Source: Saccharibacillus endophyticus (GTDB lineage Bacteria; Bacillota; Bacilli; Paenibacillales; Paenibacillaceae). From it: 64,000 nucleotides of DNA. The notes under the pieces are model-generated. The model made no database searches. It saw nothing but the letters and a program-made list of their open reading frames with translations, and was not told the DNA's origin. Numbering within the stretch: position 1 is the stretch's first letter; every line of letters begins with the position of its first letter. Location: NCBI RefSeq assembly GCF_013185185.1, contig NZ_JAAZWE010000001.1:558001-622000 (forward strand). Reading direction: 5' to 3'. Below, one piece after another: positions 27,701-35,035 of the stretch. Both the position numbers and the translations under genes were made by a program.

Positions 27701-28448
27701 TGGAGTTGTACCAGTCCGACGATTCCGGCACGTCCGTCTGCTCGCCCCAAATTTGCGGCGAAGCCGGCGGAAGGTCGGCGTACCAGTCGTAAAAGCTCAG
27801 CATTTCGCCGCCGAGCAGCGAGATGAAGCGCGCGCCGGACGCGTAGCTGACCATCGACATGGCCGGGATCGGCGTGAAGCCCGCGATCCGGTCCGGTCCG
27901 TATTTGCGAATCGTATAGATCAGCTGCGCGGAAATCAATTGAAGCGCGTCGTCCCAATTCACGCGGATATGGCCGCCTTTGCCGCGGGCTTTTTTGTATT
28001 CCATCGATTTGGCCGGATTTTCGACGATGCTGGCCCAAGCTTTGATCGGGTCTTGATGCTCGCGCAAAGCGGCTTCCCACATCCGGAAAAGCTTGCCGCG
28101 CATATACGGGTATTTCACGCGCAGCGGGCTGTATTCGTACCAGGAGAACGTCGCGCCGCGAGGACAGCCGCGCGGTTCGAATTCCGGCATGTCGGCTCCG
28201 CAGGACGGATAATCGATCTGCTGGTTCTCCCAAGTGATGATGCCGTTTTTCACGAATACTTTCCAACTGCACGATCCTGTACAGTTTACGCCGTGCGTCG
28301 TGCGCACGACTTTATCGTGGGACCACCGCTGGCGGTAGACGTTTTCCCATTCCCTGTTCTTTTCTTCGAGGATCGACCAACTATCGGAATAGCTTTCGAC
28401 CGGTTTGAAAAAGTTGAGTCCGAATTTTCTTTTCGTCGGATTCTTCAT
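24756..28448 (-). CDS. narG: Respiratory nitrate reductase alpha subunit NarG
   Basis: The ~1230-residue catalytic subunit aligns throughout with Bacillus NarG: HGVNCTGSCSWKVFVKNG with the H-C-C-C FS0 ligands, MPEFEPRGCPRGATFSWY, GSNVPLTRTPDAHFMTE, and the molybdopterin-binding C-terminus WLEVYNRNGVVTARAVVSHR. It binds bis-MGD and reduces nitrate to nitrite on the cytoplasmic side. A GTG at 28460 has AAGGAGT right against it; the ATG at 28448 is 13 nt from it. Neither spacing is ideal and the N-terminus is uncertain by four codons. It heads narGHJI, behind paired GGG-N4-CCC sites. Confidence 0.97.
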   Translation of the reverse strand: MKNPTKRKFGLNFFKPVESYSDSWSILEEKNREWENVYRQRWSHDKVVRTTHGVNCTGSCSWKVFVKNGIITWENQQIDYPSCGADMPEFEPRGCPRGATFSWYEYSPLRVKYPYMRGKLFRMWEAALREHQDPIKAWASIVENPAKSMEYKKARGKGGHIRVNWDDALQLISAQLIYTIRKYGPDRIAGFTPIPAMSMVSYASGARFISLLGGEMLSFYDWYADLPPASPQIWGEQTDVPESSDWYNSSYLMMWGSNVPLTRTPDAHFMTEVRYKGTKVVSVAPDLAENVKFADNWLAPHPGTDAALAQAMTHVILDEFYQKRQEPMFIDYAKQYTDMPFLILLDPHEDVWKGGRFLRSSDLGSAEAGEHADWKPVIYDEASDEMLVPNGTLGQRWEQGKKWNLILEREDGTKVEPAMSVENHGGEWLEIAFPFFDNAGNGTFKRVIPAKKITLADGTERYTATVYDLMMSQYGVARIESPYNASGYDDAESFYTPAWQEKVTSVKASVVTQIAREFAQNSLDSGGRSMIIMGAGINHWFNSDTIYRSILNLVVLTASQGVNGGGWAHYVGQEKCRPIEGWSTLAFAKDWQGPARLQNATSFFYFATDQWRYEESSTESLKSPTGGDVTYSHPADYNVLAARLGWLPSYPQFNKNSLMFAEEAAREGKKSNEEIVKHAVDEVRSGKTKFAVEDPGAPENFPRSLFIWRSNLISSSAKGQEYFMKHLLGASDALLAKPNEEDKPEEIVWREDVEGKLDLMVALDFRMTTTPLFADIVLPAATWYEKTDLSSTDMHPFVHPFNPAVNPLWESRSDWDIYRRLSEVFSEMAKTHLPGVYKDLVTAPLGHDSVGEISQPMGLIKDWSKGEIEGVPGKTMPNFSIVERDYTQIHNKYITLGPNLAIGKTGAHGVSFSVAEEYEELKQLNGVHYDETIKDGLPKLDSARHAADAILHLSSATNGRVSQKAYESAEHDHGVELKDISADRAAERITFQSITSQPREVIPTPVFSGSNKKGRRYSPFTTNIERLVPFRTLTGRQHFYLDHEVFLQYGEALPVYKPTLPPMVFGPRDREAKGGVDTLVLRYLTPHGKWNIHSTYQDNQHMLTLFRGGPTVWINNEDADAHGINDNDWLEVYNRNGVVTARAVVSHRMPRGTMFMYHAQDKHIQVPGSEITDTRGGSHNAPTRIHLKPTQMVGGYAQLSYGFNYYGPIGNQRDVYVAVRKMKEVNWLEN

Positions 28449-28511
28449 CGGATGATCCACACTCCTTTTCGGTTACTTTTCATTATGAAAGACCGGGAGT
28501 CGGCATCCCAT

Positions 28512-28546
28512 TAGGGAATGTCCTATTGCGCGGGGGGAAAACCCTA
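28512..28546 (-). promoter_or_regulatory. Bipartite GGG-N4-CCC site upstream of narG (candidate NreC box)
   Basis: TAGGGAATGTCCTA (28512-28525) and GGGAAAACCCTA (28535-28546) have centres 21 bp apart, 50-100 bp before the narG start. The first has one mismatch in the CCC half. The layout matches the narK and ywiC sites. Confidence 0.58.
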
Positions 28547-28591
28547 AACGCATTGAAAAAGGGGATTTTAGTTGAGGGCGTGCTGAATGGC

Positions 28592-28714
28592 GCTGCGGGA
28601 GAAATTCGTTTCGGTCGCGTGTTGCATTTGGGAAGCTGGATTGGATTTTATAAAGGAAGCTTCCCAAATACAAAGGCGATCGCTAGCGCTCCTACACTGA
28701 ATTTCTCCCTCCGC
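28592..28714. repeat. MITE-like hairpin element, copy B
   Basis: The 123-bp element has ends GCTGCGGGAGAAATTC and GAATTTCTCCCTCCGC. The central stem is ATTTGGGAAGC / GCTTCCCAAAT around a loop TGGATTGGATTTTATAAAGG. The flanks CAACACGCGACC/GATCGCCTTTG (read on the minus strand) recur in the degenerate copy at 29050-29120. It lies in the 770-bp gene-free stretch between narG and the MerR gene. Confidence 0.75.
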
Positions 28715-28810
28715 TTGGCTCGCTGGGTTATGGATTTGATGCTAAATGTTGGGAAATCGGCTTCTGCGCAATTGTTTTTGAGTTCGAGACTGCCTTTTAT
28801 TCATGCAAAA

Positions 28811-28877
28811 CAGGGCGTGTACGCGACTGCTGAATGCATGCAAAGATGCATTTCAACGAATTTGCGTACACGCCCTG
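28811..28877. repeat. Strong hairpin with 14-bp perfect arms
   Basis: CAGGGCGTGTACGC at 28811-28824 and GCGTACACGCCCTG at 28864-28877 are exact complements around a 39-nt loop that contains a second, smaller TGCAT dyad. No T-run follows, so it is not an obvious terminator. Nothing coding is seen around it. Confidence 0.6.
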
Positions 28878-28905
28878 ATTTAGGCGTCGGATTTGCTTTA
28901 TCGAT

Positions 28906-29226
28906 GTCAACACGCGACCTAAAGCCTTTCGAAGAAAGGCACAACGCGTCGAGAAAGTCTAGCGTAACTGGAAGCGAGAAGACGGAGAGAGAAATTCAGT
29001 GAAGTACAGGCTTTTTGAAGAAAAGCCTCTTCGGAAGCATAAGCTAATAGTGATCGCCTTTGAAATCGGGAAAATTCCGCTGAAAATTTAATCTCTTTTC
29101 CCGATTTCAACACGCGACCTAAAGCATTTCGAAGAAAGGCACTTCGGAAGCATACGCTGGCAATTTTTCTTGCAGTCTTCTCGCTTCCCGCGCCTACGTG
29201 ACTTTCTGTAAAGCCTTTCAACGCTC
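28906..29226. repeat. Large degenerate inverted-repeat array, copies D of the hairpin family
   Basis: The module TCAACACGCGACCTAAAGC followed by TTTCGAAGAAAGGCAC occurs twice (from about 28907 and 29107). GAAATTCAGTG (28991-29001) and GATCGCCTTTG (29052-29062) match copy B, and the intervening stem here is AAATCGGGAAAA / CTTTTCCCGATTT, different from copy B but still paired. Outer arms GGAAGCGAGAAG and CTTCTCGCTTCC extend the symmetry. No gene is seen. Confidence 0.6.
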
Positions 29227-29232
29227 TTGCTT

Positions 29233-29610
29233 TCACGTCGACTCCGAACGTTCCATGTTTCGGAAAAATTCGATCTTGTAGTCGATTTTGTCGAGGGAGT
29301 CTTGGAGTTCTTTCATTTGTTCGACGACTTTTTCGCGGTAGGTTTCCATGAATTCGCGTCTTGCGGTGGCGCTGGAGGCTTGGCCGTTTTTGGGGATATT
29401 GAACAGCTTGATGTCTTGGACGCTCAACCCCAATTTGCGGAAATAGGTGATGACCTGAAACCAGGCGATATCGGACGCGGAGTAGATGCGGTATCCGTTT
29501 GGATCGCGCCGGATGCCGTCGATCAGTCCTTCTTGCTCGTAAAAGCGCAGCGTGTGAATGCTGAGACCCGTCTCTGCTGCGGCTTGTTTGCTCGAAAATG
29601 TGGTTTCCAT
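29233..29610 (-). CDS. MerR-family transcriptional regulator
   Basis: The 125-residue regulator has a classic MerR winged helix (FSSKQAAAETGLSIHTLRFYEQEGLI, DPNGYRIYSASDIAWFQVITYFRKLGLSVQDIKLF) and a C-terminal coiled coil for dimerisation (VEQMKELQDSLDKIDYKIEFF). There are no cysteine metal ligands, so it resembles the AdhR/aldehyde-responsive or general stress MerR group rather than a metal sensor. It is divergent from an SDR gene, with a textbook MerR operator in the gap, and likely controls that gene and itself. Its 3' end runs into repeat DNA. Confidence 0.88.
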   Translation of the reverse strand: METTFSSKQAAAETGLSIHTLRFYEQEGLIDGIRRDPNGYRIYSASDIAWFQVITYFRKLGLSVQDIKLFNIPKNGQASSATARREFMETYREKVVEQMKELQDSLDKIDYKIEFFRNMERSEST

Positions 29611-29639
29611 GCCCGCATCATATCATGAAAAATTGATGC

Positions 29640-29670
29640 TTGCTATAGAGTTCACTCTATAGTTTAGGCT
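29640..29670 (+). promoter_or_regulatory. MerR-type promoter with 19-bp spacer upstream of the SDR gene
   Basis: TTGCTA (29640-29645) and TAGGCT (29665-29670) are 19 bp apart. The dyad CTATAGAGT-tc-ACTCTATAG (29643-29662) fills the spacer. This is the standard architecture that MerR activators untwist. Confidence 0.75.
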
Positions 29671-29714
29671 GTTCATGCGGCAATCGAAATCAACTCATTT
29701 GGAGGCGGGATATC

Positions 29715-30596
29715 ATGAAAGTATTTGTTACGGGAGCGACGGGATTCATCGGAACGGCGGTCGTGCGGGAATTGTTGGAGGCCGGACACGAGGTTGTGGG
29801 ATTGGCTCGTTCGGGCAAAGGCGAAGAAGCGTTGAAAGCGGCAGGTGCGGACGTATGGTTAGGTTCGCTTGAAGATCTGGACGGATTGCGACGCGGAGCG
29901 GAGCAGGCGGACGGCGTGATCCACTTGGCGTATATTCACGATTTTTCGGACCGGGCGGCCGCGGAGGAAGCGGACCGTCAAGCGACCGAAGCGATCGGGG
30001 AGGCGCTGGCGGGAACCGGAAAGCCTGTCGTGCTCACGTCCGGGACGTTGATGCTGCCGCAGGATCGGATCGGCACGGAGGATGAACGGCCTGTCGGCAG
30101 CGGACGTTATGCCGAGACGGGCGTGGATCGGCTGACGGAGCGCGGAATCCGGGCTTCGGTCGTTCGGCTCTCCCCTACTGTCCACGGCGAGCATGATTAC
30201 GGGTTCGTCCGGGCGTTGGTAGGGATCGCTCGCGAAAAAGGGTTTTCCGCTTATGTCGAAGACGGCTCCAATCATTGGCCGGCCGTTCATCGTTCGGACG
30301 CGGCGCGTCTGTTCCGGCTGGCGTTGGAATCGGCTCCGGCAGGAACCCGCTTGCACGGCGTGGCTGAGCAAGGCGTGTTGTTCCGTTCGATCGCGGAGGT
30401 CATCGGGCGTCACCTGAATCTTCCTGTTCAATCGATCCCGGCAGCGGACGCTCCCGCGCATTTCGGCTGGTTGAATTTTGCGGCATCGGCCAATTGCGAA
30501 GTTTCCAGCGACCGAACACAGCATTTGCTGAACTGGAAGCCTGAGCATCCGGAGCTGCTGGAAGATCTCGAAGCAGGTTACTATTTCCGCGATTGA
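29715..30596 (+). CDS. NAD(P)-dependent epimerase/dehydratase-like SDR
   Basis: The 293-residue extended SDR has the N-terminal Rossmann motif VFVTGATGFIGTAVVRELLEAGHEV. It also has a VIHLAYIHDFSD strand, VVLTSGTLMLP and a C-terminal substrate region. The usual YxxxK catalytic pair is not obvious (RYAETGVDRL occupies that area), as in several atypical NmrA/UDP-sugar-like members. GGAGGCGGG precedes the ATG. Its promoter carries a MerR operator, so it may respond to a reactive electrophile or drug sensed by the adjacent regulator. Substrate unknown. Confidence 0.82.
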   Translation: MKVFVTGATGFIGTAVVRELLEAGHEVVGLARSGKGEEALKAAGADVWLGSLEDLDGLRRGAEQADGVIHLAYIHDFSDRAAAEEADRQATEAIGEALAGTGKPVVLTSGTLMLPQDRIGTEDERPVGSGRYAETGVDRLTERGIRASVVRLSPTVHGEHDYGFVRALVGIAREKGFSAYVEDGSNHWPAVHRSDAARLFRLALESAPAGTRLHGVAEQGVLFRSIAEVIGRHLNLPVQSIPAADAPAHFGWLNFAASANCEVSSDRTQHLLNWKPEHPELLEDLEAGYYFRD

Positions 30597-30627
30597 GAAT
30601 AGCTCAAGCACGGGTGTCTAAAATGAA

Positions 30628-30676
30628 AGCGGTCGTTCGTTCAAGGGTTTTTCCTTGCGAACGGCCGCTTTTTTAT
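30628..30676. terminator. Bidirectional terminator between convergent genes
   Basis: AAAGCGGTCGTTCG and CGAACGGCCGCTTTTTT arms separate the SDR gene (+) from the AraC-type response regulator gene (-). Confidence 0.85.
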
Positions 30677-30685
30677 TCAGGCTGC

Positions 30686-31435
30686 TCATCTTCTCAAATC
30701 CGAAGGCGATTTATCGAAATAAGCATGAAAATGCGTATAAAAGTAACCCAGATTGGAGTAGCCGACCGAATGCGCGATGCTGGCGATTTTGTCGTCGGTC
30801 GACAAGATCCGCTCGCGCGCTTTCAACATCCGGTAAGCCATCACGTATTCCGAGAATTTCATTTTGGTTTCTTTCAAAAAAATCTGGCCCAGATACGTTC
30901 CGTTCATGCGAAACTGCTCGGCGACCATTTTGAGCGTGATATTTTGCTCGTATTCGGTTTTGACCGTCAGCAAAATATGATTCGTGAGTTTGGACAGGCT
31001 ATCGTAACGCACGCCCAGCACGGGGTCCAGATTGACGTCGCTCGTCCCTTCAAGCGTTCCGTGCAGATCTTCGACGATAATTTTTTCCACGACTTCTTGC
31101 AGTTTGGAGCGATTGACCGGCTTAAGCAGATAGTCTTTCACGCCGCAGCGGATCGCTTCCCTGGCGTACTCAAACTCGTTGTATCCGCTCATGATGATGT
31201 ATTTTGTGGGCAAACCCAGTCCGTTCAGCTTGCTGATCGCCTCGTATCCGCGGTCTTTGCCGATGCAGATATCAAAGATCGCGATGTCCGGGTAAATGGC
31301 GACGGCTTTCGAGATCGCGTCGTCTGCCGTTTCGCTGGTCTCGATGCAGCCGAATCCGTACTTTTCCCAGTCCAGCGTTCGCTTCATGCCTTCCAAAATT
31401 TGCGGTTCGTCATCCACAATCAGAAGTTTGTACAT
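30686..31435 (-). CDS. AraC-family response regulator (YesN type)
   Basis: The 249-residue regulator has a receiver domain (LLIVDDEPQILEGMKRTL, phospho-acceptor in DIAIFDICIG, YIIMSGYNEFEYAREAIRCGVKDYLLKPV) and a C-terminal AraC HTH pair (LKMVAEQFRMNGTYLGQIF and SIAHSVGYSNLGYFYTHFHAYFDKSPSDLRR). It is short for the YesN family, which often has extra linker sequence. It overlaps the kinase gene by 26 bp and should activate the carbohydrate transporter operon just upstream on the same strand. GGGAGC precedes the ATG. Confidence 0.92.
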   Translation of the reverse strand: MYKLLIVDDEPQILEGMKRTLDWEKYGFGCIETSETADDAISKAVAIYPDIAIFDICIGKDRGYEAISKLNGLGLPTKYIIMSGYNEFEYAREAIRCGVKDYLLKPVNRSKLQEVVEKIIVEDLHGTLEGTSDVNLDPVLGVRYDSLSKLTNHILLTVKTEYEQNITLKMVAEQFRMNGTYLGQIFLKETKMKFSEYVMAYRMLKARERILSTDDKIASIAHSVGYSNLGYFYTHFHAYFDKSPSDLRR

Positions 31436-33167
31436 GGATCGCAGCTCCCTTCGGAATCGTCACGGATACTTTCACGCCTGCTTCTTCATTATTCTCGACA
31501 TGCAGCGCAAATCCTTCTCCATAGAAAAAATGCAGCCGAGTGCTTACGTTATGCAGCCCGATGCTGGTTACGGGAGCGTCGTCTTTGCGCGATAAGGTGC
31601 TGCGGATATGCTCGAGGCGTTCTTCCGCGATCCATTTTCCGTTATCCGCGATCTCCAGATGAAAATGCGTCTCCGACTCCCAACCGTTGACCATAAGCAG
31701 GTTGAAGGCATTGCTCGAATTGAATCCATGCACGAAAAAGTTCTCGGCGAGCGGCTGCATCCAGAACTTCACCGTAGGCAGCGCCGACAGCGTCTCGTCC
31801 ACATTGAATTGATAATAAAAGCGATCCGGGTATTTGAACTCCATGATTTTCAGATACTCACGCAGCAACGAAAGTTCTTTGCCGATCGTGATAATATTTT
31901 CGTGTTTCACCATATCCCGATACAACGCGCCGAGTGTCGCAATTGCGTCCGAAGTTTCCATATCGCGATTGACCAGAGCTTTGGAGCGGATCGCTTCCAG
32001 CGTATTGTAAAGGAAATGAGGATTAATCTGATTTTGTAGCGCTTTCATTTCTGTCTCCTGCTGCTTGAGCTTTAACAAATATTCCGTGCGGATATGTGTG
32101 TCCAACTGCCTCACCATATCTTCAAGTTCTTTGGCGATCATCCCGTATTCGTTGCGTCGGTATCGGGCCGGAGTCTCCGGGGTGAAATCCGCTGTTTTGA
32201 CCCGCCCGATCGATTGGATAATATGATGAAGAAAGCGCGCATCATCCCTAAGATTATACACAATGAGCGTCAGCACGCTGATCATCGCCGACAATACAAT
32301 CAGGAAAACGGATAAAAGCGTTCCCCAGCGTTCGCGAATCATCGTATTCAGATCGACCCAACTGACGAAACTATACTCAAATTTGGCTGAGGTAAAAGTC
32401 GTGAAAAAGACTCCGTTCAGACCTCCGGCAGACAAATATCCTTGGGCCCGTCCGTCTGCCAATGCGCGTGCAACCAGTTCGTTGTTTTCTTCCTCGGCTG
32501 AAAAGTCGGGATAAACATCTCCGTTCATTCCAATCAGCGCCGCGCGACTGATCCCTTCATTAATCGAACTGCCAAATACCCGATCGCTGCCCACGACAAA
32601 ACGCAGTTCCCCCAGCTTGCGCGAAATTTCATTGGGATCCGACAAATTTTCTTGATATATAAAACCCCGATCGATCGAGCTGCGGAACATTTCGTCGTCT
32701 TCAGGCACCTGGAATTTGAAGCGGGTATTGCCGTTTTTGTCGAAGCGAAGCACGTTGCCTTTTCCCGCGGTCTGCAGACTGACTTGAATGATATCCCCCT
32801 GCCCTCCGCCGTATAAAAAAGACTCCACGTCGTCCGGAAAAGAAATCATCGGCTGATCGACGCGGCTGGCTTCAAGTCTCGCGGAAAAGTATTGTTCAGC
32901 ACTGCTGCCTAAAAAATACCGAACATCGGCCATCAACCCGCTGTTCAAATAGACGCGCTGCATGTAAGCTTCGATCCGATCGGCATTATGCTGCAGCGTA
33001 TTCTCGACTCCGGCAAAGGTGCTTGCGGCTTGATTCCGGGCATTATCGACCCATTGAACGAATAGGATGGCGCAGGTAAGCAAGCCTATGGCCATTCCGA
33101 TGGATACGACGAAGATCGCATACGCCATAAATTTGCTTCGATAAATCTTGATTTGCAAAAAGGACAA
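31410..33167 (-). CDS. Sensor histidine kinase (YesM/LytS type)
   Basis: The ~585-residue kinase has an N-terminal membrane helix, an extracellular sensor region of about 250 residues, a second membrane helix (LSVFLIVLSAMISVLTLIVYNL), a HAMP-like linker, and a His_kinase domain with QNQINPHFLYNTLEAIRSKAL carrying the phospho-histidine. The ATG at 33188 has no ribosome site, but AAAGGAGG lies 8 nt before a TTG at 33167, which is preferred. It probably senses a sugar or its binding protein and drives the transporter genes next to it. Confidence 0.9.
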   Translation of the reverse strand: MSFLQIKIYRSKFMAYAIFVVSIGMAIGLLTCAILFVQWVDNARNQAASTFAGVENTLQHNADRIEAYMQRVYLNSGLMADVRYFLGSSAEQYFSARLEASRVDQPMISFPDDVESFLYGGGQGDIIQVSLQTAGKGNVLRFDKNGNTRFKFQVPEDDEMFRSSIDRGFIYQENLSDPNEISRKLGELRFVVGSDRVFGSSINEGISRAALIGMNGDVYPDFSAEEENNELVARALADGRAQGYLSAGGLNGVFFTTFTSAKFEYSFVSWVDLNTMIRERWGTLLSVFLIVLSAMISVLTLIVYNLRDDARFLHHIIQSIGRVKTADFTPETPARYRRNEYGMIAKELEDMVRQLDTHIRTEYLLKLKQQETEMKALQNQINPHFLYNTLEAIRSKALVNRDMETSDAIATLGALYRDMVKHENIITIGKELSLLREYLKIMEFKYPDRFYYQFNVDETLSALPTVKFWMQPLAENFFVHGFNSSNAFNLLMVNGWESETHFHLEIADNGKWIAEERLEHIRSTLSRKDDAPVTSIGLHNVSTRLHFFYGEGFALHVENNEEAGVKVSVTIPKGAAIHVQTSDCG

Positions 33168-33224
33168 GGCAGGCGCCTCCTTTGCCATATTTCTTATTGT
33201 AGCACTTGATGCGGAAAGGATGTG

Positions 33225-33271
33225 CAGCAGAAAAACCCGAACGGAGATTGGATTCCGTTTGGGTTCTGCTG
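33225..33271 (-). terminator. Terminator after the sugar ABC operon
   Basis: CAGCAG...CTGCTG outer arms and AACCC(g)AACGG / CCGTT(t)GGGTT inner arms form a long stem, ending in GTTTTTC on the minus strand. It separates the ABC operon from the two-component genes. Confidence 0.7.
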
Positions 33272-33305
33272 ATGGGAAAATCCTGTTTGTTGGGGAAGCT
33301 TGAGG

Positions 33306-33414
33306 GCTGCGGGAGAAATTCGTTCAAGACGCTGTTTCACTCGGAAAATGGATTGGATTTAAATAAGGAGTTTTCCGAGTTCAAAGGCGTCTTTCACTGA
33401 ATTTCTCCCTCCGC
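33306..33414. repeat. MITE-like hairpin element, copy C
   Basis: The 109-bp element has GCTGCGGGAGAAATTC at one end and GAATTTCTCCCTCCGC at the other, with a CTCGGAAAA / TTTTCCGAG stem and loop TGGATTGGATTTAAATAAGG. It shares CGTTCAAGACGCTGT and AAAGGCGTCTTTCACTG with copy A, and about 25 bp of left flank (TGGGGAAGCTTGAGG) as well. Confidence 0.78.
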
Positions 33415-33462
33415 TCTCGCTTCGCTCACATTAAAGATTTTTACATACGCTTCACTTATTTT

Positions 33463-34953
33463 TTATTTAAAATAAGCTTCGATTTGTTCTTGGGCGGCTT
33501 GGACGATGGTGTCCATGCCGGCGGCTTTCATTTCGGCTTCGACCTTAGGCACGATGACGGCCGGGTCGGAGGCGCCGGTGATCAGTTCGGATTTGTATTT
33601 GTCCCACACGGCTTTGGTGTTGGCGACTTCGGTGGTCAGGTTGCTGATGTCCAGCGCAAAGCCCAATGTAGACGAAGGAGTAGCTTCTTCGTTCAGTTTG
33701 CGAACCTGCTCCCATTGGTCTTCGGGTGCGCCTTTGGTCACGGCCAAGTTGAAGAACGTGCCTTGGGTGTAAGCGGCGAGCGGCCAAGTGTCGCTGACGC
33801 GTTCGATGACTTTTTCGCCGTCCACGCTGTTGTAATCGACGCCGAGTTCGCCGAACGCCAGCATGTTGCGCAGCTTCGGATCGGTGTTGACGAGTTCCAG
33901 ATACTTCAACGCTTCGTTTTTGTATTTGGAGTTCGCGGAGATCGCGTTCAGCGAGCCTTGGATCGTGCTGGTGGTGTACAGAGGACCAAAGACTTGTACC
34001 ATATCGTACTTTTCGACGCCTTCGTTGATCTGGTAGTTGGCTTCCGCGCCCGGGAAGGCTTGGGCGCTGAAGAACGGACGCGCTTTTTCCGCTTCGCCCC
34101 TCGTCGGCGCGTCAGGGTTGATGATGCCGTCTTGGTACCATTGGTGCAGCAGCGTCAAGTTTTCCATCATGTCCGGTTGGTTAAGCGTGAACACGACTTT
34201 GCGGGATTCGTCGTCGACTTTTACGCCGAGCGGCTGGAGTCCCAGCGTAAGATCGTCGTAGCCGTTGAACAAGCCCGGGAATCCGTCGCCCTGCGTCAAA
34301 GACAGCGGATAGTAGCTTTTGCCTTCGCCCGCTTTCATGTCGCGGAACGGCTTGTCGAGGTCGCCGAGCGTCTTGACGCTGTTCAGGTCGATGCCGTATT
34401 TTTGCACGTAAGTATCGTCGAAGATCCAGTATTGGGTCAGCGAGGAGTCTTTATAAGTAGGAACCGAGTAAATTTTGCCGCCGATCTTGGCTCCGTCCCA
34501 GACCGTTTCCGGGATGAACTTGTACAGTTCCGGCGATTCGCTTTGCACCAGGTCGGTCAGATCGGCGAACGCGCCCATCGACACCTGCTGGTTGTACTTG
34601 CCGCTGTTGGTGAACATGATGTCGAACGGTTCGCCGGTGTTGACGATCGTGTTGATTTTGGTATCCCAATCGGCCCAGCTGGCGACGCGGATATCGATCT
34701 TGACGCCGATCTTTTCGGCCGTGTACTCGTTCATGGCCGCGACGGCTTTGTCGAAGTTGCTCGGAACCTGACCGCCGATCGTCCACCAGACCAAAGTCGG
34801 CACTTCGCCGGAGTCCGCGGAACCGCTATCCGTTTGCCCCGAGGAATCGGTCGTACCGCTGGTGCTGGAACCTCCTCCGCTGCATGCAGCGAGCACAGAC
34901 ATCAGCAGCATGACCGTGCAGAACGTGGAAAAGAATTTGCCTCTTTTTTTCAT
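33463..34953 (-). CDS. Carbohydrate ABC transporter substrate-binding lipoprotein
   Basis: The 496-residue lipoprotein has a signal ending in LAACSGGGSS, a serine/glycine/aspartate-rich linker, and an SBP family 1 fold of the LipO/YtcQ type (TLVWWTIGGQVPSNFDKAVAAMNEYT, DIMFTNSGKYNQQVSMGAFADLTDL). It should capture an oligosaccharide outside the cell and hand it to the two permeases. No ATPase gene is nearby; this class usually shares a common MsmX-type ATPase encoded elsewhere. GGGGG precedes the ATG. The sugar is not identifiable from sequence. Confidence 0.92.
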   Translation of the reverse strand: MKKRGKFFSTFCTVMLLMSVLAACSGGGSSTSGTTDSSGQTDSGSADSGEVPTLVWWTIGGQVPSNFDKAVAAMNEYTAEKIGVKIDIRVASWADWDTKINTIVNTGEPFDIMFTNSGKYNQQVSMGAFADLTDLVQSESPELYKFIPETVWDGAKIGGKIYSVPTYKDSSLTQYWIFDDTYVQKYGIDLNSVKTLGDLDKPFRDMKAGEGKSYYPLSLTQGDGFPGLFNGYDDLTLGLQPLGVKVDDESRKVVFTLNQPDMMENLTLLHQWYQDGIINPDAPTRGEAEKARPFFSAQAFPGAEANYQINEGVEKYDMVQVFGPLYTTSTIQGSLNAISANSKYKNEALKYLELVNTDPKLRNMLAFGELGVDYNSVDGEKVIERVSDTWPLAAYTQGTFFNLAVTKGAPEDQWEQVRKLNEEATPSSTLGFALDISNLTTEVANTKAVWDKYKSELITGASDPAVIVPKVEAEMKAAGMDTIVQAAQEQIEAYFK

Positions 34954-35035
34954 GAATCGTACCCCCTCTTTTCGGTTTGGTAGGCTTGCTCTATGCGTCG
35001 ATGACCGGAAACGCCTGAACCGACAGCTTCCGGGG

